Shown here piece by piece: positions 1 to 8,396 of a stretch of DNA of 64,000 nt. The stretch spans positions 2,356,001 to 2,420,000 of the forward strand of contig NZ_CP042453.1 in the NCBI RefSeq assembly GCF_007993735.1. The letters are read 5' to 3'. Numbering within the stretch: the first letter of the stretch is position 1; every line of letters starts with the position of its first letter. The notes beneath the pieces are model-generated. The model was not told where the DNA came from. It saw only the letters and a program-made list of their open reading frames with translations, and searched no databases. The DNA is from Arenimonas daejeonensis (GTDB taxonomy: Bacteria; Pseudomonadota; Gammaproteobacteria; Xanthomonadales; Xanthomonadaceae). A program made the position numbers and the translations under genes.

Positions 1-312
1 TCGCGCTGGGCGAACGCGATCCGCGCGCGGATGCTGCGCGACAACGCCCCGGACACCGGCTGCGGCATCAAGCTGTTCGAACGCGAGGCCTACCTCGATC
101 TTCCCTACTTCGATCACATGCACCGCTACCTGCCGGCGCTGATGCAGCGGGCGGGATGGACCACCGTCAGCATTCCCGTGCACCACCGGCCGCGCTCGTC
201 CGGCGTCTCGAAATACAACAACCTCCAGCGCGCCCTGGTCGGCATCCGCGACCTGGTCGGCGTTGCCTGGCTGATCAAGCGCAGCAGGATCACGCGGATC
301 CAGGAGCTCTGA
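1..312 (+). CDS. Glycosyltransferase family 2, C-terminal part (truncated by window edge)
   Basis: The frame is open from base 1, so the start lies outside the window and only about 103 C-terminal residues are seen. The motifs DTGCGIKLF, HRYLPALMQRAGW and RPRSSGVSKYNN match the end of GT-A fold family 2 transferases of the dolichyl-phosphate-mannose synthase / undecaprenyl-phosphate sugar transferase type, where a G-x-SKYN stretch follows the catalytic core. Such enzymes move a nucleotide sugar onto a polyprenyl phosphate at the inner membrane. No C-terminal membrane helices follow. The next gene starts one base after the stop, so the two are probably co-transcribed. The family is clear; the sugar and acceptor are not. 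Confidence 0.8.
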   Translation, partial: SRWANAIRARMLRDNAPDTGCGIKLFEREAYLDLPYFDHMHRYLPALMQRAGWTTVSIPVHHRPRSSGVSKYNNLQRALVGIRDLVGVAWLIKRSRITRIQEL

Positions 313-313
313 G

Positions 314-655
314 ATGCCTTTCGACTTCATGAACTCGCCGATCGCCAGCCTGGAATGGACCGGCATCCACATGTCGCCGTGGAAGCTGATCGGCCTGACG
401 GGCGCACTGATGTTCGGGGGCCGCTGGCTGGTCCAGTTCCTGGTCTCCCGCAAGCACGGAAAACCGGTCATCCCGCGCGCATTCTGGTACATGAGCCTGG
501 CCGGCAGCGCGATGACCCTGAGCTATTTCGTCTTTTCACAGAAGCAGGACGCGGTCGGCGTGGTGCAGAACCTGTTCCCGGCCTTCACCGCCGCCTACAG
601 CCTGTGGCTGGACATCCGTCATCGCGGCTGGAACAGGCAGCGATCCACGCACTAG
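314..655 (+). CDS. Lipid A biosynthesis N-terminal (LAB_N) domain membrane protein
   Basis: A 113-residue protein with three hydrophobic stretches at about residues 24-45, 56-75 and 85-102. The pattern GGRWLVQFLVSRKHGKPVIP followed by FWYMSLAGSAMTLSYF is characteristic of the LAB_N domain, found alone or at the N-terminus of lipid A-related proteins. Stand-alone copies are usually encoded beside a family 2 glycosyltransferase, as here, and are thought to help modify or move lipid-linked sugars in the inner membrane. The ATG at 314 is one base beyond the upstream stop, which suggests translational coupling. The biochemical role of stand-alone LAB_N proteins is not established. Confidence 0.8.
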   Translation: MPFDFMNSPIASLEWTGIHMSPWKLIGLTGALMFGGRWLVQFLVSRKHGKPVIPRAFWYMSLAGSAMTLSYFVFSQKQDAVGVVQNLFPAFTAAYSLWLDIRHRGWNRQRSTH

Positions 656-693
656 GTACCCGTCACCACCCCTCTGCCGCGCCACGCCTGCCG

Positions 694-1905
694 TCAACGG
701 ATGCCGAGGTGCAGCGTCAGCGCGCCCTGTTCGGATATCCGCTGTTCGAGGCGCCAGCCCAGGCCGCGGCAAAGGCGGTCGACGAACATCAGGTTCAGGC
801 CCAGGTCGCTTCGCTGCACCCGATCGCCGGCGACCTGGCCATTATCCGGCTGAAGCACGTCGAGCCCGGCATCGGTCACGACGACCTGCCATGCCGTACC
901 GGGCGCCTTGTTCAACACGCGCTGCAACAGCACCGAAAGGATGCAGTCGGTCCACCGACGTGGCGCCGTCACGGTCAGCGGCGAACGCAGGTCGAGCGTG
1001 ATGCGTCGGGCCGCGTCGGGTTCGACGGCGACGATGCGGGCCAGCGCCTCCTCGATGGTCGCCGCGATGTCGATCTGCTCCGAGTCCGCCGGCACGCCAC
1101 GAGCCGACAGCAGCAGGGCCTCGAGCAACCACCCGAGTTCCAGGATGGCCCGATCGATGCGGCCGATTCGCACCCGCTGCCCGGACGTCATGGCGGGATC
1201 GTCGCAGAGCACTTCGACGGCGCCCTGGATGACCGCGATCGGTGTCCGCAGTTCATGGCTGGCGTTGCTGAAGAACACCTTCTCTGCAGCGTCAACCTCG
1301 ACCAGACGTTGCTGGTAGCCGTCAATCGAGGAAGCCAGCCGGCGGATCTCGTCGTTGGCAATGAAGTCTTCGGCCATGTTCGTCGCGACGGGACGTGCGG
1401 GCAAAGCGCTCACCCGGTCGGCCAGGTGCACGACGGGCTGGATGGCGCGGTTGGCGAGCAGCCAGCCGAGCCAACCGGCCAGCAGGGAGCCGCAGATCAC
1501 GATCACGAACATCGCGCGGGCCAGGTAGCGCTCCAGAATTTCGATGGGCCCGACCTCGATGGCGAAGACCCACCGGTCGCTCCCCTCGCCGTAGACCGCG
1601 GCGTGCAACCCGTCGCGCCCTTCGGCCTCGACTTCGTGCAACCCGTTCGGCAGCGCCCGGAAAATCTCCGGTGCATCGCTTTGGCGGTAACTTGAGAAAT
1701 GTTCGGAGTTGACCAGCACGGCCTGCGGATCGGACCGAAGTTGCTCCATCACCTCTCTGGCCTGGCCATCCAGCACCGCCTGGATCACGATGTGTTCGTA
1801 CTCTTCGGCGACGATGGTCGTCGCGACCGCGAAGCACAGGCTCAGCACGAACCCGATGACCCCGCAGGTCAGCGCGATCCGGTTCCTCAACGGCCTTCTG
1901 AACAT
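694..1905 (-). CDS. Membrane sensor histidine kinase with degenerate ATP-binding domain
   Basis: A 403-residue protein. Hydrophobic segments at about residues 9-31 and 132-151 flank a periplasmic sensor region; a HAMP linker follows, then the phosphoacceptor motif SNASHELRTP with His217. The DHp domain is normal. The catalytic domain is short and atypical: where an N box (N-L-L-x-N-A) is expected there is SVLLQRVLNKAP, and the region expected to carry the G1 box (D-x-G-x-G) reads TDAGLDVLQPDNG. ATP binding may be weak or unusual. The ATG at 1905 shares its A with the response regulator's TGA, so the pair is translationally coupled. An alternative upstream start would overlap the regulator and is not used. 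Confidence 0.85.
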   Translation of the reverse strand: MFRRPLRNRIALTCGVIGFVLSLCFAVATTIVAEEYEHIVIQAVLDGQAREVMEQLRSDPQAVLVNSEHFSSYRQSDAPEIFRALPNGLHEVEAEGRDGLHAAVYGEGSDRWVFAIEVGPIEILERYLARAMFVIVICGSLLAGWLGWLLANRAIQPVVHLADRVSALPARPVATNMAEDFIANDEIRRLASSIDGYQQRLVEVDAAEKVFFSNASHELRTPIAVIQGAVEVLCDDPAMTSGQRVRIGRIDRAILELGWLLEALLLSARGVPADSEQIDIAATIEEALARIVAVEPDAARRITLDLRSPLTVTAPRRWTDCILSVLLQRVLNKAPGTAWQVVVTDAGLDVLQPDNGQVAGDRVQRSDLGLNLMFVDRLCRGLGWRLEQRISEQGALTLHLGIR

Positions 1906-2584
1906 CAGGTGTCTCTCCCGAAGCGATAACCGATGCCGTGCACGGTGTGGATCAGCGGCGTGTCGAACGGCTTGTCCACCAGGCCGCGCAGCAGGTAGAT
2001 GTGCGTATGCAAGGCCGCGGCGTCCGCGTCGCCTTCGCCCCACATTGCACGCATCAGCCGGGCGCGGTCCACGATCCGCGGCGACTCCCTCATCAGGCAT
2101 TCCAGGGCATGGGTCTGGGTGCGGGTCAGCACGATGACCTTGCCGTCGCGGCGGGCCAGGTGCGCCTTGGGGTCGAGTTCAAGCCCAGCGACCGTCAGCG
2201 GCTGGTCCGGGTCGGCGGCACGCAATCGGGTCAGGACGCCGATCCGCGCTTCCAGCTCGCGCAGCGCGAACGGTTTCACCAGGTAGTCGTCCGCCCCTTC
2301 CGCGAACCCCTTCAGTTTGTCGTCAAGCTGGTCGCGGGCCGTCAGCATGATCACCGCCACGCCGCGGCCGGCCTCGCGCAGCCGGCGGCACAGCACCAGG
2401 CCGTCCAGGCGGGGCAAGCCCAGGTCGAGGATGATCACGTCGTAGGCGCCGGTCATCGCCATCCGCAGGCCGGCCTGGCCGTCGGCGGCGTGGTCGAGGT
2501 GTGGCCGCGGCGCGAAAAGTAGTCCCAGAGGTTGGCCGCGAGGTCGGACTGGTCTTCGACGATTAGGATGTTCAGCGAACGCAT
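1905..2584 (-). CDS. OmpR/PhoB-family response regulator (frameshifted near 2500)
   Basis: Partner of the downstream kinase. The receiver domain begins MRSLNILIVEDQSDL (acidic pocket residues E10 and D11), carries the phospho-acceptor in DVIILDLGLPRLDG and the conserved lysine in VKPF. The C-terminal winged helix ends HTVHGIGYRF, typical of OmpR/PhoB DNA-binding domains. The conserved start at 2584 and the rest of the gene lie in different frames; one base is missing around 2498-2505, between RRGH and LDHAADG. A start at 2621 in the downstream frame gives an N-terminus unlike any receiver domain and is rejected. The target genes cannot be read from the sequence. Confidence 0.85.
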
Positions 2585-2690
2585 CGGGGCTGGCTCGGGG
2601 TGGCGCCCCGCAGCATCTCACGCGCTTCTCAACCTGCCGTTAAGCGCCTCCGGGACCGGCGCGGACACTTGCATGGCGTTGGGGCCGGCA

Positions 2691-3247
2691 TCAACCCGCC
2701 TCGTCGTAGGCCACCCGGATCGCCGCCAACAACGCCGCATCCACCTCATCCACACCGGCGATCCGGCGCTTGAACTGGCACATGCCGCCGGGCGGCAACC
2801 GGGTGAAGCCTGCCCCAGTTCGTCACGTTTGGCGTTGAGGCCGATTTCGAGCAGAGTCTTGGTGCCCGGCCCCAGCATGGCGAACTGCTTCTTGCGGCGC
2901 AGACTGACATAGCCCTTCTTCGGCGCGATCTCGAAGGGGCCGAAGGCCGTGATGCCCTTCATCAGGCGCTCATGGATCGGGCGCAGGGCCGCGCTGGCAC
3001 CGGTGTAGATCGCGTCCAGCGGATCGGCACCGGCCGCGGGCGCCGGGGTGGCGGCCTGCTTCACCGTGTGCACCACGGTGTTGGCGTCACCGTGCCCGAG
3101 GCCGAGGTCGGCCTTCAGCATCGCCACCAGCTCGCCATGTTTGCTCAGCCCGCTGCCGGCGATGATCGCCGCCAGTTCGGCCAGCGACTTGCCGCTGCGC
3201 TTCTCGATGTTGGCCAGTTGCGTGGCCAGTGCCTTGTCAACGTCCAT
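2691..3247 (-). CDS. DUF4287 / DUF5655 protein (frameshifted near 2815)
   Basis: About 185 residues once repaired. The N-terminal 65 residues (MDVDKALATQLANIEKRSGK and on) match DUF4287, a small helical domain. After a short Ala/Pro linker comes a DUF5655-like domain with YTGASAALRPIHERLMKGI and GYVSLRRKKQFAMLGP. One base is missing around 2812-2816: the C-terminal GGMCQFKRRIAGVDEVDAA, which ends at a TGA at 2691, continues in the next frame. DUF5655 is usually discussed as a nucleic-acid or transport-associated domain of unknown function. It is divergently oriented from the SPFH gene, with 215 bp between the two starts. Confidence 0.7.
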
Positions 3248-3462
3248 CGCGGTTCTCCGCCAGGGGCCCCTGGGCGGCATCGTACCGCTTGGGCAGCGCG
3301 AATTCCCTTCGGTCGAACAGCGCGCACATCAAGGCCGATCCGAAGCCGGCCATGGCAAAAGCCCCCTGCCAAGAGTCACCTGTCCGAACCGCGGCCCCCG
3401 CCCCGATATATATTCGTCAGGCCGACCGGTGCCCTACCGGTCACGAAACACGGAGAGCAGTC

Positions 3463-4601
3463 ATGGGTCTTGTGCAGGCGGTGGTGGGTGCGGTCGGTGG
3501 CGTGCTGGCCGACCAGTGGAAGGACTTCTACACGGTGCCGGCCGGGCTGCCGGCGACGGCCGCGCTGTTCGCCGCCGTGCCCGGGGCACCAATGCCGGGC
3601 GCGGGTCGAACACGAAGGGTTCCACCAACATCATCAGCAACGGCTCGAAGATCGTCGTGCCCGAAGGTTATGGCCTGCTGCTGATGCAGGACGGCAAGGT
3701 CACCGGCTTCGCCGCCGAAGCGGGTGGCTACGAATGGCGCTCGGACGACATCAACTCCAAGTCGATCTTCGCCGGCGACGGCATCGTCAGCCCGCTGATC
3801 AAGCAGAGCTGGGAGCGCTTCAAGTTCGGCGGCCAGCCGGGCGGCCAGCAGCTGGCCTTCTTCGTCTCGCTGAAGGAACTGCCGGACAACCGCTTCGGCA
3901 CCCAGTCGGAAATCTACTGGGACGACGGTTTCCTCAACACCCAGGTCGGCGCGGTGACGCGCGGCTCGTACACGCTCAAGATCATCGACCCGATCCTGTT
4001 CGTGAAGAATTTCGTGCCGGCGAAGTACCTGGCGCCAGGCCAGGTGTTCGATTTCACCGACATCGACAATGCCGCGGCCAGCCAGCTGTTCAACGAAGTG
4101 GTGGGTTCGCTGGCGCCGGCCTTCAGCCTGTACTCCAACGATCCGTCCAAGGGCAACCGCATCACCAAGCTGCAGCAGGATTCGATCGGGTTCGCCAAGA
4201 GCCTGTCGGCGGCCGTCGAGCAGGGTTACCAGTGGAGCACCGACCGCGGCCTGGCCATCGTCAAGACCGCCATCGTCTCGATCGAGTACGACGCGAACAC
4301 GAAGGAACTGCTCAAGACCGTGCAGCGCGCCGATGCGCTGGCCGGCAGCCGCGGCAATTCCAACCTGCAGGCCAGCGTGGCCGCGGGCATCCAGTCGGCC
4401 GGCGAAACCGGCGGCGCGGCGGGCCTGGTGGGCGTGGGCATGGCGACCGGCATGCTCGGCGTCGGCGGCATGCAGCAGCCGGTGGCACCGGCGGCCGACG
4501 ACCCGATCGCCAAGCTGAAGAAGGCCAAGGAGATGCTGGACCTGGGGCTGATCAGCCAGGCCGACTACGACGCGGTCAAGGCCAAGCCCCTGGGCCTGTA
4601 A
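3463..4601 (+). CDS. SPFH-domain protein with C-terminal SHOCT motif, YdjI-like (frameshifted near 3582)
   Basis: About 380 residues. It starts MGLVQAVVGAVGGVLADQWK, continues through a stretch rich in beta strands (KIVVPEGYGLLLMQDGKVTG) and a long SPFH/band-7 type core, has a Gly/Ala-rich hinge at about residues 310-345, and ends with a SHOCT-like helix pair (DPIAKLKKAKEMLDLGLISQ). This is the layout of Bacillus YdjI-type proteins, soluble SPFH proteins linked to membrane stress. One C is missing in the CCC-GGGG run near 3582; the rest is conserved. It is followed within 10 bp by a zinc-ribbon membrane protein gene and then a small membrane protein gene. An inverted repeat (3424-3442) lies in its leader. 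Confidence 0.8.
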
Positions 4602-4610
4602 GCCGACCCC

Positions 4611-5924
4611 ATGGCCAATACGCCCCCGCCCCTCCCGCCCCCGCTGCCACCCGGCATCGGGCCGGGTTCGCCGCAGGAAGTGCCGCCGTTGCCGGGCACG
4701 TTCCCGGTGGATCCGGCCACTCTGCCCAAGCCCATCCGCGACGAAGTGCTGGCGCCCGACCCGGTCGCCATCGACACGGCGTCGGAGGAACTCAAGGACG
4801 GCCAGAACCACTGCCCGAAATGCGGCGCCACCGACATCAAGCAGCGGCCCGGCACCGACGTGCTGATCTGCCTGTACTGCCGCAATGAATGGCATGGCGA
4901 ACGGGTCGAGGAAGCGTTCGGGTTCGGCGAAGGCCTGGACGACCTGGAGGGAACGATCATCTCGTCCGGCGCGCAGAACATCGCGGCCGACGTGTCCCAC
5001 CTGATGTCCTACAAGTGCACCGGCTGCGGCGCCGAGGTCACCGTCAACACCGACAGCACGATGACGGCCCGCTGCCATTGGTGCCGCCACGTCTTCGGCG
5101 TGAACGAGCAGATAGCGAACGGCGCGGTGCCCGATGCGGTGCTGCCGTTCCGCATCAAGAAGGAGGATGCGATCGAGCGCATCCGCCAGTTCGTGGGCAA
5201 GCGCAAGATGTTCGCGTTGAAGGAGTTCAAGGCGCAGTTCTCGCCCGAGAACGTAGTGGGCGTGTACCTGCCCTACATGATCGTGGACGGCAAGTGCAGC
5301 GCCGACGTGGCCGGCCAGGGCGAGATCAAGACGCGCGAATACACGAAGGGCTCCGGCAAGGACAAGAAGACCTACTACGACGCCGACGTGTACGCGATCC
5401 AGCGTCACGTGGACTTCACCGTGGACGACCTGCCGCTGGAGTCCTCGGCCAAACGCGCCAAGCTCGACGCCAAGGCCAACACCCACAACATCATCAACAC
5501 CGTGCTGCCCTTCGACACCAAGAACGCGGTGAAGTGGAACGCGAGCTACCTGGCCGGTTACACCTCGGAACGGCGCGACGTGGACGTGGAGGCGCTGCGC
5601 CCGCGCCTGGAAGACCAGCTGCTGTCGATCGCCCGACACCGGGTGGAATCCTCGGTGGACCGCTACGACCGCGGCGTGCGCTGGGAAGAAGAAAGCCTGG
5701 ACGTGCACGGCACCCGCTGGGTGGCGATGTACCTGCCGGTGTGGCTGTACTCCTACCACCAGCCCGGCGCCAACGGCGGCATGCTGCACTACATCGCCGT
5801 GAACGGCCGCACCGGCGAAACCATGGGCAGCATCCCGATCCAGCAGTGGAAGCTGCTGCTGGCGGCACTCACCACCGGCACCTTCATCGAAGCTGTGGTG
5901 CTAGTCATCCTGGGGAGCCAGTAA
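4611..5924 (+). CDS. Double zinc-ribbon membrane protein, YdjG-like
   Basis: A 437-residue protein with a Pro-rich N-terminus (residues 1-60), then two zinc ribbons: CPKCG with CLYC at about 64-87 and CTGCG with CHWC at about 137-160. A large mixed alpha/beta region follows and a hydrophobic segment at about 415-435 forms a membrane anchor. Similar proteins are annotated as TFIIB-type zinc-ribbon proteins; Bacillus YdjG has a comparable zinc-ribbon-plus-membrane design and works with an SPFH partner in PspA recruitment. That parallel is inference from architecture and neighbours. The stop codon overlaps the next start by one base. Confidence 0.7.
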   Translation: MANTPPPLPPPLPPGIGPGSPQEVPPLPGTFPVDPATLPKPIRDEVLAPDPVAIDTASEELKDGQNHCPKCGATDIKQRPGTDVLICLYCRNEWHGERVEEAFGFGEGLDDLEGTIISSGAQNIAADVSHLMSYKCTGCGAEVTVNTDSTMTARCHWCRHVFGVNEQIANGAVPDAVLPFRIKKEDAIERIRQFVGKRKMFALKEFKAQFSPENVVGVYLPYMIVDGKCSADVAGQGEIKTREYTKGSGKDKKTYYDADVYAIQRHVDFTVDDLPLESSAKRAKLDAKANTHNIINTVLPFDTKNAVKWNASYLAGYTSERRDVDVEALRPRLEDQLLSIARHRVESSVDRYDRGVRWEEESLDVHGTRWVAMYLPVWLYSYHQPGANGGMLHYIAVNGRTGETMGSIPIQQWKLLLAALTTGTFIEAVVLVILGSQ

Positions 5925-6172
5925 TGAGCGACGACGGTGGCATCTGGCTGCTCGCCCTCGGCCCGGCCGGCGGCACGGCCCTGTACTGGGCCATCTACCG
6001 GTACTACCGCAACACCGACAAGTCGCATGCGTTCGAGCGCGAGACGAAAGTCGACGCCAAACCCGTGACGGGGTCGGACCGCAAGGTGGACACGGTGACG
6101 GGGACGCGGAAGACGCGGATTGATGGGGATAATGTGGGGGCGTATCGGGAGCGGGTGAAGCGCGGCCGGTAG
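5924..6172 (+). CDS. Small single-pass membrane protein of the SPFH/zinc-ribbon cassette
   Basis: An 82-residue protein. One hydrophobic segment at about residues 7-26 (IWLLALGPAGGTALYW) is followed by a highly charged cytoplasmic-type tail rich in Lys, Arg and Asp. The start ATG at 5924 shares its A with the TAA of the zinc-ribbon gene, so expression is coupled. No family is recognised with confidence. Its position as third gene of the cassette makes it a probable accessory or anchor for the SPFH/zinc-ribbon pair. Confidence 0.65.
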   Translation: MSDDGGIWLLALGPAGGTALYWAIYRYYRNTDKSHAFERETKVDAKPVTGSDRKVDTVTGTRKTRIDGDNVGAYRERVKRGR

Positions 6173-6179
6173 CGGCGAC

Positions 6180-6467
6180 TCAGGCCGCACGGATCTTCAG
6201 GCTGAGCTGCAGGCCTAGCGCGGTAGCGATATTCACCAGTGCGTCCAGCGAGAAGCGCGAAATGTGGCCGCGCAGCAGGTCGCTGACGCGGGGCTGGGTG
6301 AGGCCGCAGTGGGTCGCGGCAATGGACTGGGTCCAGCCCTTTCGTTTCACGTGCTCGGCGATGGCGATCATCAGGGCAGAGCGGAGTTTGAGGTTCGCGG
6401 CCTGGATGGGATCCTGTTCGAGGGCATCCCAGACGCTGGCGTAGCTTGTTTCGCTGATCTTGCTCAT
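6180..6467 (-). CDS. HigA/XRE-type helix-turn-helix antitoxin
   Basis: A 95-residue protein. The C-terminal half is a helix-turn-helix domain (GWTQSIAATHCGLTQPRVSDL) of the HTH_37/XRE type commonly encoded with RelE-like toxins. It would neutralise the toxin and, with it, repress the pair by binding DNA in front of the toxin gene. Its ATG at 6467 overlaps the toxin's TGA by four bases (ATGA). The order toxin-then-antitoxin is the HigBA arrangement. It abuts the SPFH cassette tail to tail, with only 7 bp between stops. Confidence 0.85.
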   Translation of the reverse strand: MSKISETSYASVWDALEQDPIQAANLKLRSALMIAIAEHVKRKGWTQSIAATHCGLTQPRVSDLLRGHISRFSLDALVNIATALGLQLSLKIRAA

Positions 6468-6799
6468 GGCTGCTCTCCTTTCAGCGATGCGAACCGGCGC
6501 CTGGCCAGTTCGAGGTCCAGCATCGCGGTGCGCTCGGTCTTCTTCTGGAACGCATGCAGTACGTAAACCGCCTCTTGCCGCCGTGCGGTGTAGATGACGC
6601 GATAGGCGCCGGAATCGTCCCGCACCCGGATTTCCTCGACGCCAGGCCCGATGCTGGGCATGGGCTTGAAGTCCTGTGGCTGCTCGCCGTTCTGCAGACG
6701 ATCCAGTTGGTAGCCCGCGTCTTGCCGGGCATTGGCTGGAAACGCACGTAGCCGCTTTAAGGAGTCTCCTAGGAACTTGACCGGTTTCGCGGCGATCAT
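6464..6799 (-). CDS. RelE/HigB-like toxin (phage Gp49-like family)
   Basis: A 111-residue protein with the RelE-fold pattern: N-terminal helices (SLKRLRAFPANARQDAGYQL), GVEEIRVRDDSGAYRVIYTA across the core strands, then a C-terminal AFQKKTERTA stretch followed by a basic helix. This matches the phage-derived Gp49-like/HigB family, ribosome-dependent mRNA interferases. The conserved Arg in EEIRV and YRVIY and the Lys pair in AFQKKT are present, so the toxin looks intact. It is the first gene of the pair; a perfect inverted repeat sits directly over its start. Confidence 0.85.
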   Translation of the reverse strand: MIAAKPVKFLGDSLKRLRAFPANARQDAGYQLDRLQNGEQPQDFKPMPSIGPGVEEIRVRDDSGAYRVIYTARRQEAVYVLHAFQKKTERTAMLDLELARRRFASLKGEQP

Positions 6800-6816
6800 A
6801 TATCCGATTTGATATA
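6799..6816. promoter_or_regulatory. Inverted repeat at the toxin-antitoxin start, candidate autoregulatory operator
   Basis: The sequence TATATC, six bases, GATATA is a perfect 6+6 inverted repeat that begins at the first base of the toxin start codon. AT-rich palindromes in this position are typical binding sites for HigA-type repressors. The function is inferred from position and symmetry only. Confidence 0.5.
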
Positions 6817-6966
6817 GACGGCAATTGCCTCGGCCTACACTTCTCGGACATCTCGGGATGGTCGTCTGTCGGAATTTGACGTGCCCGGCGCCGAGATAAC
6901 TGCTGGAATCGAGGTCGAGCCGGCTTACGGGTTAACCTGGTGAACAGTTGGCTGTCGGAGCATCCG

Positions 6967-8248
6967 ATGAAACGTTTCCGAATGGGCGAATTGTGCCGCT
7001 ACCCGAAACCCGCAACTCCGGGAATCCCGACGATCGACGGAATCCCCAATTTCCACTTTGTCGTCGCTATTGAAGGAATGCCGACGCTGCAGTTGGAAAA
7101 GGGAATAAATGCACCGAGCCCAACGCGAGCATCTGATGGCGAACGCCTTGCGGTAATTCTCCTCTCCAGCAATGAAAACAAACTCGGCTCGGCTGAGAAC
7201 CCATGGCACGACACCATTGCGCCGGACGAGGGCTTCGCCCGCTACTTCGGTGACAACAAGACACCCGGAGTCGACCCAGGTACCGCACCAGGGGAATAGA
7301 ACCTTGTTGCGACAGTTCGAGCTGCACACATCGCCCGAGAAAGCGAAACGTGAGCTCGCCGCTCCGGTCCTGCTGTTCAGGTCATCGAAAAAGGGATTCA
7401 AAGAGTTCTCTGGCCTTGCACTGATAACCGGCGCAAGGCGGGTTACTCAGTATTCCGAGAAGAACGGTGGATTCTTCACGAACTACCTTTTCGACCTGGC
7501 CGTGCTCTCGCTGACTGAAGAGGACGAAAGCCTAGCGATGATTTGGATTCAAGACCGTCGAGATCACGCACGCGAAGCGAAGATAGCCAATGCCATGGCG
7601 CCCAAGTCATGGCAACAGTGGGTCAAATACGGCAGCCCGGAGATTGAACGCGTCAAACGACGAGTAGCTCGGTACCACATCCTTTCCAAAAGCAACCAAG
7701 TTGCGTCGACGAATTCAGGGAGCGGAAAGACCCTGGAGGCAATCTATCGCTTTTACGAACCGCGACGTCACCGTTTTGAGGCGCTGGCCAGCTTGGCGTG
7801 CGAATCCATGGTTCGCGGCACCGGCGCAAGCTACCACCGCGGCTGGCTCACTCGCGGCACCGGTGACGGAGGGTTGGATTTCGTCGGCCGGATCGATATC
7901 GGTGAAGGTCTTTCCAGCACCAAACTCGTGGTGCTGGGCCAAGCGAAGTGCGAAAAAATCGATTCGCCCACTGGGGGCGTACATATCGCGCGAACCGTAG
8001 CTCGGCTGCGCCGAGGCTGGGTCGGCGCTTACGTGACGACTTCGTTCTTCTCCGAACCCGTCCAGCGAGAGGTCTATGAAGACCAGTACCCGGTACTACT
8101 TCTGAACGGACTAAGCCTGGCCAATGAAGTGACAAAGTTGAAACTGGCCTCTGGATTGGCCAGCACGGAGGACTTCCTGGAGCATGTCGATGCAGGGTAT
8201 GAAGAGCAGATCAGCAATCGAAGGCCCGAAGAAGTCCTGTGGGATTGA
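6967..8248 (+). CDS. AspBHI-like modification-dependent restriction endonuclease (frameshifted near 7293)
   Basis: About 427 residues after repair. The N-terminal part (MKRFRMGELCRYPKPATPGI, then YFGDNKTPGVDP) and the middle part (LLRQFELHTSP) match the recognition region of AspBHI-type nucleases, which read modified cytosine through an SRA-like fold. The C-terminal Mrr-like PD-(D/E)xK nuclease shows GDGGLDFVGR and, after a strand, VVLGQAKCEK, giving the D...Q-x-K catalytic set. One extra G in a GGGG run near 7292-7295 splits the frame. A GGAG lies six bases before the ATG at 6967; a GTG at 6940 is an alternative. No partner methylase is adjacent, as expected for this class. The gene is more A/T-rich than its surroundings, which suggests transfer. 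Confidence 0.82.
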
Positions 8249-8396
8249 TTCTCTGCAGAGCCCCGATGAATCAATCTGATTTTGCAGGGTATCTCTCGGA
8301 CAGCACGTGGGCGATGCGGCGCTTCGTGGACTCACCTAGCCTGGCGCCGAAGCCGACGCGCACCAGCCGCCCTGAGGATCAGCTCTCGCGATCCCT

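Noticed and set aside
31-312. Start codon at 31 for the glycosyltransferase
   Set aside because: The frame is open to base 1 and the conserved fold needs upstream sequence; the Met at 31 is internal.
3528-5789. 753-codon open frame on the minus strand opposite the SPFH and zinc-ribbon genes
   Set aside because: It mirrors GC-rich codons of the plus-strand genes, has no recognisable domain and is rich in His, Gly, Arg and Val, as expected of a shadow frame.
7290-7300. Programmed ribosomal frameshifting in the AspBHI-like gene and others
   Set aside because: Breaks occur in unrelated families at different relative positions without slippery heptamers; sequencing error explains all of them more simply.
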